From assembly GCF_023008245.1 (NCBI RefSeq), contig NZ_CP090145.1, positions 248,001-312,000 of the forward strand: a DNA stretch of 64,000 nucleotides, written 5' to 3'. Position 1 is the first letter of the stretch. Each line of letters opens with the position of its first letter. Source of the DNA: Flavobacterium sediminilitoris (GTDB lineage Bacteria > Bacteroidota > Bacteroidia > Flavobacteriales > Flavobacteriaceae). The translations under genes were made by a program, and so were the position numbers. Below, piece after piece: positions 45,679 through 55,331 of this stretch. The notes below the pieces were generated by a model. That model worked only from the letters and a program-made list of their open reading frames with translations, did no database searches and was not told where the DNA came from.

Positions 45679-46065
45679 ATGAAAAAAAACTATATTCCAT
45701 TAATTACAAAACTAATTATAGTCATACTTCTTTTACAAACTTTATTTTTTAAATTCACTGGAGCTCCAGAAAGTGTTTATATTTTCTCAGAATTAGGTTT
45801 AGAACCATACGGTAGAATTGGTATCGGCATAATTGAACTACTTATTTCCATTTTAATCATAATTCCTAAAACTACATTAATAGGTGCTATTTTAGGATTA
45901 GGAACAATTTTAGGCGCTATTTTTTCTCATCTTTTTTTCTTAGGAGTCGAAATACAAAATGATGGCGGCTTACTCTTCATATTAGCACTAATTATCTTTT
46001 TTTGTTGTCTTTATTTAATTTATATAAACAGACATAATCTTCTAAATTTTAAATTTACAACATAA
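45679..46065 (+). CDS. DoxX-like membrane protein
   Basis: A 128-residue protein with four membrane helices, similar to the DoxX family (LQTLFFKFTGAPESVYIF near the start, then GIGIIELLISILIIIPKTT). It lacks clear catalytic residues. In Flavobacteria DoxX-type genes commonly pair with a YHS-domain gene, here broken just upstream, so this gene may be losing its role. Function unknown; possibly membrane redox. Confidence 0.82.
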   Translation: MKKNYIPLITKLIIVILLLQTLFFKFTGAPESVYIFSELGLEPYGRIGIGIIELLISILIIIPKTTLIGAILGLGTILGAIFSHLFFLGVEIQNDGGLLFILALIIFFCCLYLIYINRHNLLNFKFTT

Positions 46066-46136
46066 GCTCACTAAAGATATTTATCCTATTATTAAAACAT
46101 TTCAAGTTTTTTTCTATTTTTACGAAAACTACAATA

Positions 46137-47114
46137 ATGAGACTTTTCTTAGCTTTTACTGCAATCCTAGTATTATCATGTACTACTAAAAAAGAGATGA
46201 TTCAATCATCTGAAAATCAAATTGTTTCTGAAATAAAAGAAACTAATTTTTCTAAACCAGAAAATGTAGCAAAGACATTATCCTTTTTAGCTTCGGATGA
46301 ATTAGAAGGAAGAGATTCTGGAAGTGAAGGTATTGAAAAAGCAAGTATCTTTTTAGAAAGAATTTTAAAAGAGAATGGTGTAAAACCATATTTCAATTCC
46401 TATCGTGACACTCTTACAAACTTTGATAAACCATCTTACAATATTGTTGGATATATTGAAGGTAACGATCCAAAATTAAAGAATGAATTTGTTATTATAG
46501 GTGCGCATTACGATCATATAGGTAAAATTGCAGCAGTAAACGGAGACGATATAGGCAATGGTGCAAACGATAATGCATCTGGAACTACTGCCGTGACAGA
46601 AGTTGTGAAATACTTTGCTAAAAGTAAAAGCAATAAACGAAGCCTAATTTTTGCTTTCTTTTCTGCCGAAGAAAAAGGGCTATTAGGTTCAAAACATTTA
46701 GCTAAAAAATTAAAAAAACAAAACATGAATTTATATTTCATGTTTAATTTCGAAATGATTGGAATTCCAATGAAAGATCGTGATATGTTAATGTATATAA
46801 CTGGTTTTGGAAAAAGCAATATGGCACAAAAAATAAACGAATATGCAAATGAAAAACTAGTAGGATATCTACCAATAGAAACACAATATCAACTATTTAG
46901 AGCTTCAGACAATTATCCTTTTTTCAACGAATTTGAAGTACCAGCGCAAACTGTATCTACTTTTGATTTTGAAAACTTTCAATTTTATCATCAACCAGAT
47001 GATGAATTTGAGTTAATGAACCCTACTCATATGGCTAATGTTGTAAATAAAATGATTCCTGTTTTAGAAGAAATGATGAATGCTAAAACAAAGGAAATAG
47101 TCCTAAAGAAGTAG
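46137..47114 (+). CDS. M28 family metallopeptidase, lipoprotein
   Basis: A 325-residue peptidase with a lipobox (VLSC, residues 12-15). The zinc site is complete: GAHYDHIG (first His), GANDNASGT (bridging Asp), AEEKGLLG (catalytic Glu pair), FNFEMIG (Glu where many members have Asp) and a late His in YHQPDDE. It is probably an aminopeptidase on the outer membrane or in the periplasm. It differs from the paralogue at 16-17.5 kb, which has Asp at the first position. Confidence 0.93.
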   Translation: MRLFLAFTAILVLSCTTKKEMIQSSENQIVSEIKETNFSKPENVAKTLSFLASDELEGRDSGSEGIEKASIFLERILKENGVKPYFNSYRDTLTNFDKPSYNIVGYIEGNDPKLKNEFVIIGAHYDHIGKIAAVNGDDIGNGANDNASGTTAVTEVVKYFAKSKSNKRSLIFAFFSAEEKGLLGSKHLAKKLKKQNMNLYFMFNFEMIGIPMKDRDMLMYITGFGKSNMAQKINEYANEKLVGYLPIETQYQLFRASDNYPFFNEFEVPAQTVSTFDFENFQFYHQPDDEFELMNPTHMANVVNKMIPVLEEMMNAKTKEIVLKK

Positions 47115-47171
47115 TTTTTAAAATTATTAAAAACCAAACATTAACAAATATATTATTATCCATCAGGTATA

Positions 47172-47193
47172 AGTCCCGAAATTTCTTCGGGAT
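47172..47193 (+). terminator. terminator after the M28 lipoprotein gene
   Basis: AGTCCCGAA and TTCGGGATT form a stem with one mismatch and run into a T-rich stretch, 58 bases after the stop codon. Confidence 0.75.
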
Positions 47194-47230
47194 TTTTTTA
47201 TTTCTTACTTTTACAAAAAATCTAGATTAG

Positions 47231-47908
47231 ATGAAAAATATTGTTATCACAGGAACATCAAGAGGAATAGGATATGAATTAGCACTACAATTTGCTAATG
47301 AAGGTCACAATGTATTAGCTATTTCAAGAAAAACACCTCAGATGTTAATTGAACATAAAAACATCACATGTTTATCTATTGATATTTCAAATGAAAATGA
47401 ATTAAAAAAAGCGGAAGAATTTATTTCAAATTCATGGAAGAAAGTAGATATTCTTATTAATAATGCTGGAAGTTTATTACATAAACCGTTTGAACAAATT
47501 ACATCAAAAGAGTTTCAAAACATCTATAAAGTAAATGTTTTTGCTGTTGCAGAACTAACACGTATTTGCATTCCGTTTATGATAACAGGAAGCCACGTAA
47601 TAACTATCAGCTCAATGGGTGGTATTCAAGGAAGCATGAAATTTGCAGGATTAGCCGCTTATAGTTCTAGTAAAGGTGCAGTCATTACATTATCAGAACT
47701 ATTAGCTGAGGAATATAAAGAAAAAGGAATTGCTTTTAATGTTTTAGCTTTAGGTTCTGTAAATACTGAAATGCTTCAAGAAGCTTTTCCGGGGTATGAA
47801 GCTCCAGTTTCTGCTAAAGAAATGTCTGATTACATCTACAACTTCGCCTTAACAGGAAACAAATATTATAACGGAAAAGTATTACAAGTATCTTCTACTA
47901 CGCCTTAG
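47231..47908 (+). CDS. SDR family oxidoreductase
   Basis: A 225-residue short-chain dehydrogenase with TGTSRGIG at residues 7-14, NNAG near 78 and the active-site Tyr-x3-Lys in AAYSSSKGAV; ISSMGG supplies the Ser. It is shorter than FabG-type enzymes and the substrate is unknown. It starts a cluster SDR - SprT-like - mannose-1-phosphate guanylyltransferase - DUF389, all on the plus strand, and is followed by the SprT-like gene after 32 bases. Confidence 0.9.
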   Translation: MKNIVITGTSRGIGYELALQFANEGHNVLAISRKTPQMLIEHKNITCLSIDISNENELKKAEEFISNSWKKVDILINNAGSLLHKPFEQITSKEFQNIYKVNVFAVAELTRICIPFMITGSHVITISSMGGIQGSMKFAGLAAYSSSKGAVITLSELLAEEYKEKGIAFNVLALGSVNTEMLQEAFPGYEAPVSAKEMSDYIYNFALTGNKYYNGKVLQVSSTTP

Positions 47909-47940
47909 TTTTTAATTTCAAAATTATAGACTTGTAGCCC

Positions 47941-48543
47941 ATGAGTGACGTTTTACAAAAATACCTCCCTGAACATGCTGTTCTTCCTTGTTTTGAACTA
48001 ATCAAGACTAATCATGTACACTTAAAAATTGTAAACGAAAGACAAACTCGTCATGGTGATTATAGAAAAAATGCAAATGGCTACCATCAAATTACAGTAA
48101 ATGCTAGTTTAAATAAATATCGCTTTTTAATTACTCTAATTCATGAAATTGCGCATTTAGTTGCTTTTGAAAAATATGGTCAATTTATAAAACCTCATGG
48201 AAATGAATGGAAATTAACATTTCAACATCTAATGCTTCCTTTTATTCGTTCTGAAATTTTCCCTAATCAATTACTTCCGCTTTTAGCACGACATTTTAAA
48301 AACCCAAAGGCAAGTAGTGACACTGATGCTACTTTATCCTTAGCTTTAAAACAATTTGACGAAAAAGAATCTGATAAAAATTATATCTTTGAAATTCCTT
48401 ATGGAAGTCATTTTAGAATTCAGAATGGTAAAGTTTTTAAAAAAATAGCCCTTAGAGTAAAACGATATGAATGCATTGATCTACAAACAGGAAGAATGTA
48501 CTTATTTCAACCTAATGCTGAAGTGGAATTAATTCCAAATTAA
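47941..48543 (+). CDS. SprT-like zinc metalloprotease-domain protein
   Basis: A 200-residue protein with the SprT-type zinc motif LIHEIAHLVAFEKYG (about residues 60-74) and PHGNEWK about 10 residues later, which supplies the third ligand. The C-terminal half (FEIPYGSHFRIQNGKVFKKIALRVKRYECID) is basic and may bind DNA or RNA. Related SPRTN proteins cleave DNA-protein crosslinks; a similar role here is inference. No signal peptide. Confidence 0.87.
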   Translation: MSDVLQKYLPEHAVLPCFELIKTNHVHLKIVNERQTRHGDYRKNANGYHQITVNASLNKYRFLITLIHEIAHLVAFEKYGQFIKPHGNEWKLTFQHLMLPFIRSEIFPNQLLPLLARHFKNPKASSDTDATLSLALKQFDEKESDKNYIFEIPYGSHFRIQNGKVFKKIALRVKRYECIDLQTGRMYLFQPNAEVELIPN

Positions 48544-48700
48544 TTTATACTTAAAAAAACAAAAAAAATTGACATAATACACTCTATCTTTTTTATAATA
48601 TTGATGACTTTATCTCAAATTCTATTTATACTAAATATTTAAATTAGTACCTTTAAAATATCAAAACTAAAATTACGAGCTACAAGCTAAAATTAAAAAT

Positions 48701-49756
48701 ATGAATACAAATTATTATGCAATATTAATGGCAGGCGGAGTCGGATCAAGATTTTGGCCTGTAAGCACTGCTGATTTTCCAAAGCAATTTCACGATATGT
48801 TAGGAACAGGAGACACATTAATTCAAAAAACATTTAGTCGATTATCTCAATTAATTCCTAAAGAAAATATTTTAATTTTAACTAATGAACGCTACAATAA
48901 TTTAGTCTTGGAACAATTACCAATGGTAAAACAAGAACAAATTATACTAGAGCCTGCCATGAAAAATACAGCTCCATGTATTTTATATGCTTCACTAAAA
49001 ATAAAAAAACAAAACCCTGATGCAGTTGTTGTTGTTGCACCTAGTGATCATTGGATTGAAGATGAAGTACAGTTTGTAGCAAATATTCAACGCTCATTTG
49101 ACTTTTGTGAAATGCAAGAAACTCTTATGACATTAGGAATTGTTCCTACTTTTCCAAATACAGGATATGGTTATATTGAATTTGACAAACTCGACAGTAG
49201 ACCTATTAAGAAAGTAGCTCAATTCAGAGAAAAACCTGATTATCCAACAGCTAAAAAATTTATTCAAAGCCGAAACTTCTTATGGAATGCTGGTATTTTT
49301 ATTTGGAGTATAAAATCAATTACTCAAGCATTTGAAAAATTTCAACCAGAAATGTATCACCATTTTATGAAAGGTTATGATTTATACAATTCTGAAAATG
49401 AGAAGGCATTTATTCTTGAAAATTATCCTGAAGCAGAAAACATTTCCATTGATTATGCAATATTAGAAAAAGCGCAAAATGTTTTTGTCTTACCTGCTAC
49501 TTTTGACTGGAATGATCTTGGGACTTGGGGTTCATTATATGACAAATTACCAAAAGATAAACAAGAAAATGCAATCATAAATGCAACAGTTCTTTTAGAA
49601 GATTCATCAAACAACATCATTAGAACGGAAGGAAAAAAAACAGTAGTAATAGACGGTTTAAATGATTATATAATTGTTGATAAAGAAAATGTACTTTTGA
49701 TATATCCAAAAAGCAAAGAACAAGACATAAAAAAGATAGTCAATAAGTTAAAATAA
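48701..49756 (+). CDS. manC: mannose-1-phosphate guanylyltransferase
   Basis: A 351-residue nucleotidyltransferase that makes GDP-mannose from GTP and mannose-1-phosphate for surface glycans. The N-terminal LMAGGVGSRFWPVS is the pyrophosphorylase loop, VVVAPSDHWI holds the metal-binding Asp, FREKPDYPTAKKF and NAGIFIWS follow, and TFDWNDLGTWGSLY is the sugar site. There is no phosphomannose isomerase domain, as usual for this short class. The DUF389 gene starts 6 bases later. Confidence 0.94.
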   Translation: MNTNYYAILMAGGVGSRFWPVSTADFPKQFHDMLGTGDTLIQKTFSRLSQLIPKENILILTNERYNNLVLEQLPMVKQEQIILEPAMKNTAPCILYASLKIKKQNPDAVVVVAPSDHWIEDEVQFVANIQRSFDFCEMQETLMTLGIVPTFPNTGYGYIEFDKLDSRPIKKVAQFREKPDYPTAKKFIQSRNFLWNAGIFIWSIKSITQAFEKFQPEMYHHFMKGYDLYNSENEKAFILENYPEAENISIDYAILEKAQNVFVLPATFDWNDLGTWGSLYDKLPKDKQENAIINATVLLEDSSNNIIRTEGKKTVVIDGLNDYIIVDKENVLLIYPKSKEQDIKKIVNKLK

Positions 49757-49762
49757 AAAAAC

Positions 49763-51142
49763 ATGGATAAAAATCAAGATTCAGGTATAAATATTCTAGG
49801 TATTTTAAAAAAATACTTGCTAGAAATATTTGATATTGCTCATGATACAAATAAACAAGCTACTATAGACGAGATTAAATCAGGCGTTTATATGAAAGGA
49901 CAAACCGCTTGGGTATTGATTTTTTCTATTTTAATTGCTTCTACAGGATTAAATACTAGTTCCACTGCTGTTGTAATTGGTGCCATGTTAATTTCACCAT
50001 TAATGGGTCCGATTTTAGGAATGGGGTTGTCTTTAGGGATTAATGATATTGACTTCTTAAAAGTTGCATTAAAGAATTTCGGAATTATGGTTGTTTTAAG
50101 TTTAACCACTTCTTTCCTATTCTTCAGTATTCCAATGTTCCAAAATGAAACACCTGAATTAATAGCGCGAACTTTCCCTGATGTTAGAGATGTTATAATT
50201 GCTCTTTCAGGTGGATTAGCTTTAATTATAGCTTTAAGCAGGAGAACTAAATCTCTAAACACTATTGCTGGTGTGGCTATTGCAACTGCTTTAATGCCTC
50301 CTTTATGTACAGCAGGCTACGGATTAGCAACTGGAAAATGGGATTTCTTTGGCGGTGCTATTTTCTTATTTTCAATTAATACTATTTTTATTGCTTCTGC
50401 TACTTTTATTATCGTTCGCTTTTTAAAATTTCCTTACGAAGCTTATGCTAATTCTAAAAGAAGAAAACTTATATCTCAAATCATTTCCTTTTTTGCTTTA
50501 GTCATATTAATTCCCAGTATGTACATGTTCTATGAATTATATAAAAAGTCTGACTTTAATCAAAAAGTAACCATTTTAATTAATAAATTAAAAACAGAGC
50601 AAGGTATCTTAATTTTAGATGTTGACACAGATTATGCAACAAAAAAAATAGAATTTGCAGTAATAGGAAAAAGTCTTTCTAATAGTGACATTGCCCAATT
50701 TACAAAAGAAATGAATCAAATGGGTTATAAAGACTGTAATTTTAAAGTTCTACAAAACGCAGGAAATATTGAAACAATTAACAAGATTAAAGAAATTGAA
50801 AATTCTTTTTTATCAAATCAACAATTGCTTGTTAAAAAAGATGCAACCATATTAGAAAAAGAAAAAGAAATTTTTGAATTGAAAAGTCAGTTAATTTCTA
50901 AAAACGAAACAGTATTCCCTTTTACTGAGATAGCTAAAGAAATAAAAGCTCTGCATCCTGAAATTAATGAAGTTGCATATTCCAATGCTGTAATTACAAA
51001 TTTCTCAAAAACAGATACAATTCCATCTTTTGAAGTAAAATGGAACAAAACATTCAATTCTAAAAAGAAAACAGAAGCAATTGCAACATTACAAAACTGG
51101 CTGCGAACAAAATTAAAGAACGAAAAAGTAATTGTAAAATAA
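49763..51142 (+). CDS. DUF389 family membrane protein
   Basis: A 459-residue protein. An N-terminal soluble 50 residues precede six membrane helices (about 50-240) with the family stretches STAVVIGAMLISPLMGPILGMGL and VAIATALMPPLCTAGYG. The C-terminal half is a long coiled-coil region (about 330-390, KKDATILEKEKEIFELK) not found in short DUF389 proteins. It follows manC with a 6-base gap, so it is co-transcribed, but no functional link is known. Confidence 0.9.
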   Translation: MDKNQDSGINILGILKKYLLEIFDIAHDTNKQATIDEIKSGVYMKGQTAWVLIFSILIASTGLNTSSTAVVIGAMLISPLMGPILGMGLSLGINDIDFLKVALKNFGIMVVLSLTTSFLFFSIPMFQNETPELIARTFPDVRDVIIALSGGLALIIALSRRTKSLNTIAGVAIATALMPPLCTAGYGLATGKWDFFGGAIFLFSINTIFIASATFIIVRFLKFPYEAYANSKRRKLISQIISFFALVILIPSMYMFYELYKKSDFNQKVTILINKLKTEQGILILDVDTDYATKKIEFAVIGKSLSNSDIAQFTKEMNQMGYKDCNFKVLQNAGNIETINKIKEIENSFLSNQQLLVKKDATILEKEKEIFELKSQLISKNETVFPFTEIAKEIKALHPEINEVAYSNAVITNFSKTDTIPSFEVKWNKTFNSKKKTEAIATLQNWLRTKLKNEKVIVK

Positions 51143-51150
51143 GACTATTA

Positions 51151-51921
51151 TTAATGAGTATCTTCTTCCAAATACATTTTTCTCACTTTTTTAAACAATT
51201 CAGATGAATACACAAAATCGGTTACCGCTTCATTATCTGTCTTAAAAATCTCTTTATTAGAACCTTCCCATTCTAACAATCCATTTTTTAAGAATATGAT
51301 TTTCTGACCAATTTCCATTACGGAATTCATATCGTGTGTATTAATAACAGTAGTGATATTGTATTCTTCGGTAATCTCTTTAATTAAATTATCAATTACA
51401 ATAGCGGTTTTTGGATCTAACCCTGAGTTTGGTTCGTCACAAAACAAATATTTCGGATTGTTTACGATAGCTCTAGCAATAGCTACTCGTTTTTGCATTC
51501 CACCAGAAATTTCCGAAGGTTTTTTATCGTTTGCATTGATTAAATTTACTCTATCAATCACAAAATCAACACGTTCTTTTATTTCGGCAGGTGTTTTTTT
51601 TGTAAACATTTTTAAAGGGAAGCCTATATTTTCTTCAACAGTCATACTATCAAAAAGTGCACTTCCTTGAAAAACCATTCCTATTTCCGTACGAAGTTCT
51701 CTTTTTTCATCATCTGTTAAATCAGAATAAATTCTACCATCAAACTCAATAGTTCCTGTTTCTGGTGTGTGGATTCCAAGTAATGACTTTAAAAAAACCG
51801 TTTTACCAGAACCACTTTGACCAATAATAAGATTAGTCATTCCTGCTTCAAATTGAGTCGTTACACCTTTCAATACTTTTTGATCTCCAAAGGTTTTTTC
51901 TAAATTAGTAACTATTATCAT
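51151..51921 (-). CDS. MlaF-type ABC ATPase (phospholipid transport)
   Basis: A 256-residue ATPase starting at ATG 51921, which overlaps the permease stop in TAATG. Walker A is GQSGSGKTVF, the signature ISGGMQKRVAIARA, and Walker B YLFCDEPNSGLDP. This NSGLDP form is typical of MlaF/Mkl proteins, which move phospholipids between the membranes of the envelope. It is encoded with an MlaE-type permease; the MCE substrate-binding protein (MlaD) is not here and must be elsewhere. It converges with DUF389 with 8 bases between the stops. Confidence 0.93.
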   Translation of the reverse strand: MIIVTNLEKTFGDQKVLKGVTTQFEAGMTNLIIGQSGSGKTVFLKSLLGIHTPETGTIEFDGRIYSDLTDDEKRELRTEIGMVFQGSALFDSMTVEENIGFPLKMFTKKTPAEIKERVDFVIDRVNLINANDKKPSEISGGMQKRVAIARAIVNNPKYLFCDEPNSGLDPKTAIVIDNLIKEITEEYNITTVINTHDMNSVMEIGQKIIFLKNGLLEWEGSNKEIFKTDNEAVTDFVYSSELFKKVRKMYLEEDTH

Positions 51922-52667
51922 TAGCTTAAAAGGAGTTGAGTTAAAATATAATTCATTAAAATAATAACAACTGATGTCCAAACAAAAGAAACTGTACTTG
52001 CTTTTCCTACTTCTAATGCTCCACCTTTCATATAAAAACCATGAAAAGATGGTATTGTTGCTAATATTAAAGCAAATACAATAGTTTTAATAAAAGCATA
52101 GGTTATGTGAAAAGGAATAAATTCTGTTTGAATACCTTGAATAAATTCTGAACTTGTTGTAAAACCACCATAAACACCAGCAATATATCCTCCAAAAACA
52201 CCTAAAAACATACTTAATCCAATAACAAATGGATATAACAATAAGGCTATTATTTTTGGAAAAACTAGATAATTTAGCGAATTAACTCCCATTACTTCCA
52301 AAGCATCTATTTGTTCGGTTACACGCATTGTTCCAATACTTGATGTAATGAATGATCCCATTTTTCCTGCCATAATAACCGAAATAAATGTTGGTGCAAA
52401 TTCTAAAACAACAGATTGTCTTGTAGCAAATCCTATTAAGTATTTAGGAATCAAAGGATTTGTTAAATTTAATGCTGTTTGAATGGCAACAACACCACCT
52501 ACGAAAAACGAAATAAAGGATACAATTCCTAATGAATCTATAATTAAATCATCTATTTCTTTAAAAATGAGTTGTTTCATTACGCTCCATCTAGTAGGTT
52601 TATTGAAAACCTCTTTAAGCATAATAAAATATTTTCCAATTTGTGATAAATAACGTATGAGCATCAT
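51921..52667 (-). CDS. MlaE-type ABC permease
   Basis: A 248-residue membrane protein with about five helices. It has the MlaE signatures FFVGGVVAIQTALNL, ATRQSVVLEFAPTFISVIMAGKMGSFITSSIGTMRVTEQIDALEVMG and TIPSFHGFYMKGGALEVGKAST. Its stop codon overlaps the ATPase start, so both are translated together. The system probably maintains outer-membrane lipid asymmetry. No MlaB, MlaC or MlaD gene is adjacent. Confidence 0.94.
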   Translation of the reverse strand: MMLIRYLSQIGKYFIMLKEVFNKPTRWSVMKQLIFKEIDDLIIDSLGIVSFISFFVGGVVAIQTALNLTNPLIPKYLIGFATRQSVVLEFAPTFISVIMAGKMGSFITSSIGTMRVTEQIDALEVMGVNSLNYLVFPKIIALLLYPFVIGLSMFLGVFGGYIAGVYGGFTTSSEFIQGIQTEFIPFHITYAFIKTIVFALILATIPSFHGFYMKGGALEVGKASTVSFVWTSVVIILMNYILTQLLLS

Positions 52668-52828
52668 TTTTTTGATTGTTCAATTTACAGTTTATAATAG
52701 GTAGTAAAAATCCGTGAGGTAAAAATAGTATATTTTGATGGATTTTTTAAAATTTCATTCATTGAATAATACGCAACCGTTATTTAAAACAACTTTTCTT
52801 TCATTTTCTTCCAAAAAGAAAATATAAA

Positions 52829-52860
52829 AAAACGAGTTACTAAAACACAGTAACTCGTTT
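52829..52860 (-). terminator. terminator of the 52.9-kb leader peptide gene
   Basis: AAACGAGTTA pairs with TAACTCGTTT across a 12-base loop and continues into T residues on the minus strand, 25 bases past the peptide stop. Confidence 0.8.
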
Positions 52861-52884
52861 ACAAATTGTGTAGCAATTATTTAA

Positions 52885-53109
52885 TTATAATCCTAAACAA
52901 GCAACTCCTTCAGTATATACATAACGGTCTGGACAAACTCCATCGCCAGATGGAACAACCCCTAATTGAGGATTATTAAAATACCCAGGCTCTGGTAAAC
53001 AACAATAATCTGCTATAACTTGAACTTTACCTCTTCCTCCTCCAATGTTCTTTTTATTTTGAGCTGTTAACTCTTCTACATTGTTTAAACTTAAAATTGA
53101 TTTTTTCAT
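52885..53109 (-). CDS. double-glycine leader peptide with proline-rich core
   Basis: A 74-residue peptide. The leader MKKSILSLNNVEELTAQNKKNIGGG ends in three Gly (23-25). The core (about 26-74) holds four cysteines (CC at 36-37, then VCPDR and ACLGL) with Pro/Gly-rich spacers. It is of the Bacteroidota GG-leader natural-product type but differs from the other peptides in the window. A terminator follows; no maturase or transporter is adjacent. Function unknown; probably exported. Confidence 0.82.
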   Translation of the reverse strand: MKKSILSLNNVEELTAQNKKNIGGGRGKVQVIADYCCLPEPGYFNNPQLGVVPSGDGVCPDRYVYTEGVACLGL

Positions 53110-53377
53110 AATATAAAAATTAAATGGTTAAAATTATTTTTCTTAGAAACTTGCAAGAATTCTTTGGCAAATATTAAAGGAATTAAACCGTTTTACAATT
53201 GGTCTTTTATACTATTTATAAATCTATATAGTATTATTTATAAATAATACACTTTTAAAAACAAATCAATTAACTAAAAATCAACGACTTAACACGTTTA
53301 AAAACTAAACACTCTATATCAACCAGCAAAATTATCTTAAAACACTATTTTGCTTTAAATTTGAACTTAATCTTAAA

Positions 53378-53629
53378 ATGAAAAAAATGAAAAAGTCTAT
53401 TAATCAACTAAAGTTTGAAAAATTAAGTAAGAATGAATTAATGAATATAAATTCAATAGAGATTGAAGGTGCTAGTGGGAAAAATGGAGGAAACCCTGAT
53501 GGATTAGTTGGTCCATGTGGAACTGAACCAAGCCCAAATCAACCAAACTATGAAATGGTATATTTACTATGGAAAAACTGTGTTGAAATGTATGAAAACC
53601 CAGCCATGTCTGGAAATTGTATTTTCTAA
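53378..53629 (+). CDS. leader-type small peptide beside an AraC-type regulator
   Basis: An 83-residue peptide. The first 30 residues (KMKKSINQLKFEKLSKNELMNINS) form a leader-like helix ending in IEGAS, so a Gly-Ala replaces the double glycine. The rest is Pro/Gly/Asn-rich (SGKNGGNPDGLVGPCGTEPSPN) with three cysteines. Its stop lies only 1 base from the stop of the converging TPR-AraC gene, with no terminator between, so the two transcripts must overlap. A second in-frame ATG lies three codons downstream and the true start is uncertain. Function unknown; a peptide signal sensed by the neighbour is possible. Confidence 0.68.
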   Translation: MKKMKKSINQLKFEKLSKNELMNINSIEIEGASGKNGGNPDGLVGPCGTEPSPNQPNYEMVYLLWKNCVEMYENPAMSGNCIF

Positions 53630-53630
53630 A

Positions 53631-55328
53631 CTATTTTTCGTTTAATTTATTAATAAAGAGAATCGGGGTGACACCCGTTTTCTCTTTAAATATTCTAGAA
53701 AAAGAAGCTCCATTTTTATACCCTAACATTTCAGCAAGTGCTTGTGTAGTATAGTTTCTAATTTTTTTATCTTCAATTAAAATTTTAACAATATAATCCA
53801 CTCGTAAGGTATTTGTATAATCATTAAAACTCATTTTTTTATAATTATTTATAAAATTTGAAAGGTAAGTAGTGTTTGTATTTATTTTTTTAGCTGCATT
53901 ATGAAGATTGAAATTTTTATCTAGAAAATATTTCGTTTTTTCAATTTTATCTAATCCTTCAATTATTTTTAATTCAATATCATCATTTATAAGAACAGCG
54001 TTAGAAATGGTGTTATTTTCAAGTTCTTTTTTATTGTAATTCTCTATAATTTCAAGTAGTTTTTTATTTTGTTTCTTCTTTTTTAAAATGAATAAATAGA
54101 AAACAATCAAGATAATAAATATTGTTAAACCAAGTATTAATGTAATTATAGTTTTATCAGATTTAAGATTGATATTCTCTTTTTTAATTAAGCCTACTTC
54201 TTCTTTTAGATCGGTATTTTCAAGTGTTCTATATGCTTCTGCAAATTGTTTTTTTTCTTCGTCTGTTATTTTTTCATATAAGAATAAAAAATTATCATAG
54301 TAGTGATTAACCGAATCTGCGTTATTTTCTTTAATATAAATCTTAGATAAATATTTATGTGATAGTAAATAGTTAAAATCTACCAAAGTATCCGAATCTG
54401 AATGATTATTTACAAACTCTAAAAACCCTTTTTTTGCAATTTTATAATCTCCTTTTTGATAATTATTGTAGTAATAATTAAACTTTGCATTCAACAATAA
54501 TTGTTTGAAATTTAGTTCTTCATAAAGGGTAATTGCTGTAACAGAATATTCATTTGCTATATCAAACTCTTTTTTATGATTATATAGAAGTCCTAAATAA
54601 TAATTAGCTGGTGCTAAATATTGTTTTTCATTCGTCTTTGATATAATTTTATTAAACTCTGTAATTGCAGAATCACAATATTTTGTATTAGTCTTAGAAT
54701 CTTGATTTAACTTTCTAAAATAAATAGATCCTAATGTGTTTGTTATGTATTTATCAATAAAACTATAATTGTTAACATCATGAATTTTTTCTAATAATAC
54801 TCTTATTTCTTTAATTTCTTTTATTGCTTCATCTAACAAATTTATTGCACCTAGGTTCATTGCAATATTAATTTTAATTTTTGCTAATTGAAAAGTGTCG
54901 TCATTTAACAAGGCGTATTCTTTTGCTTTTACATACTTCTTTATGGACTCATCAAGTTTACCATTATTTTTATCAATATGACCTAAGAGTATATATATGC
55001 TAGCTAAATCTTTATAATTTTCCTTTTTAATTACAATCTTGCCTAAATATTCTTTTATTTTTTCATCAAATGAGGTTATATCAAACTCAGCTCCTGTTAC
55101 TGTTAAAATATATTTCTTTGTAGTATAAGCAAATGCTAAATCAATATCGTTTTTTGATTGAAATATTTTATTTACATACAATAATGCACTATCAGGTTTA
55201 TTTTGTAATTGAAAAAATTGTTCTTTGTAAAATTCAAAACCTTTTTCATTCGGTATTTGAGCATTAACTTTTAAAGTTAAAAACAATATTACAATAGTAA
55301 GTAATCTCAATTTTTTCATAAATTTCAA
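53631..55328 (-). CDS. TPR-TM-AraC one-component regulator
   Basis: A 565-residue regulator. A signal peptide (RLLTIVILFLTLKVNAQ) precedes about 350 residues of TPR-type helices, a single membrane helix (ILGLTIFIILIVFYLFILKKKK, about 395-416) and a C-terminal AraC-type DNA-binding domain with two HTH units (AAKKINTNTTYLSNF and ALAEMLGYKNGASFSRIFKEKTG). The TPR part therefore faces the periplasm and the DNA-binding part the cytoplasm. This design is common in Flavobacteria and suits sensing of an outside peptide. It converges on the small peptide gene at 53.4 kb. Confidence 0.9.
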   Translation of the reverse strand: MKFMKKLRLLTIVILFLTLKVNAQIPNEKGFEFYKEQFFQLQNKPDSALLYVNKIFQSKNDIDLAFAYTTKKYILTVTGAEFDITSFDEKIKEYLGKIVIKKENYKDLASIYILLGHIDKNNGKLDESIKKYVKAKEYALLNDDTFQLAKIKINIAMNLGAINLLDEAIKEIKEIRVLLEKIHDVNNYSFIDKYITNTLGSIYFRKLNQDSKTNTKYCDSAITEFNKIISKTNEKQYLAPANYYLGLLYNHKKEFDIANEYSVTAITLYEELNFKQLLLNAKFNYYYNNYQKGDYKIAKKGFLEFVNNHSDSDTLVDFNYLLSHKYLSKIYIKENNADSVNHYYDNFLFLYEKITDEEKKQFAEAYRTLENTDLKEEVGLIKKENINLKSDKTIITLILGLTIFIILIVFYLFILKKKKQNKKLLEIIENYNKKELENNTISNAVLINDDIELKIIEGLDKIEKTKYFLDKNFNLHNAAKKINTNTTYLSNFINNYKKMSFNDYTNTLRVDYIVKILIEDKKIRNYTTQALAEMLGYKNGASFSRIFKEKTGVTPILFINKLNEK

Positions 55329-55331
55329 TAA

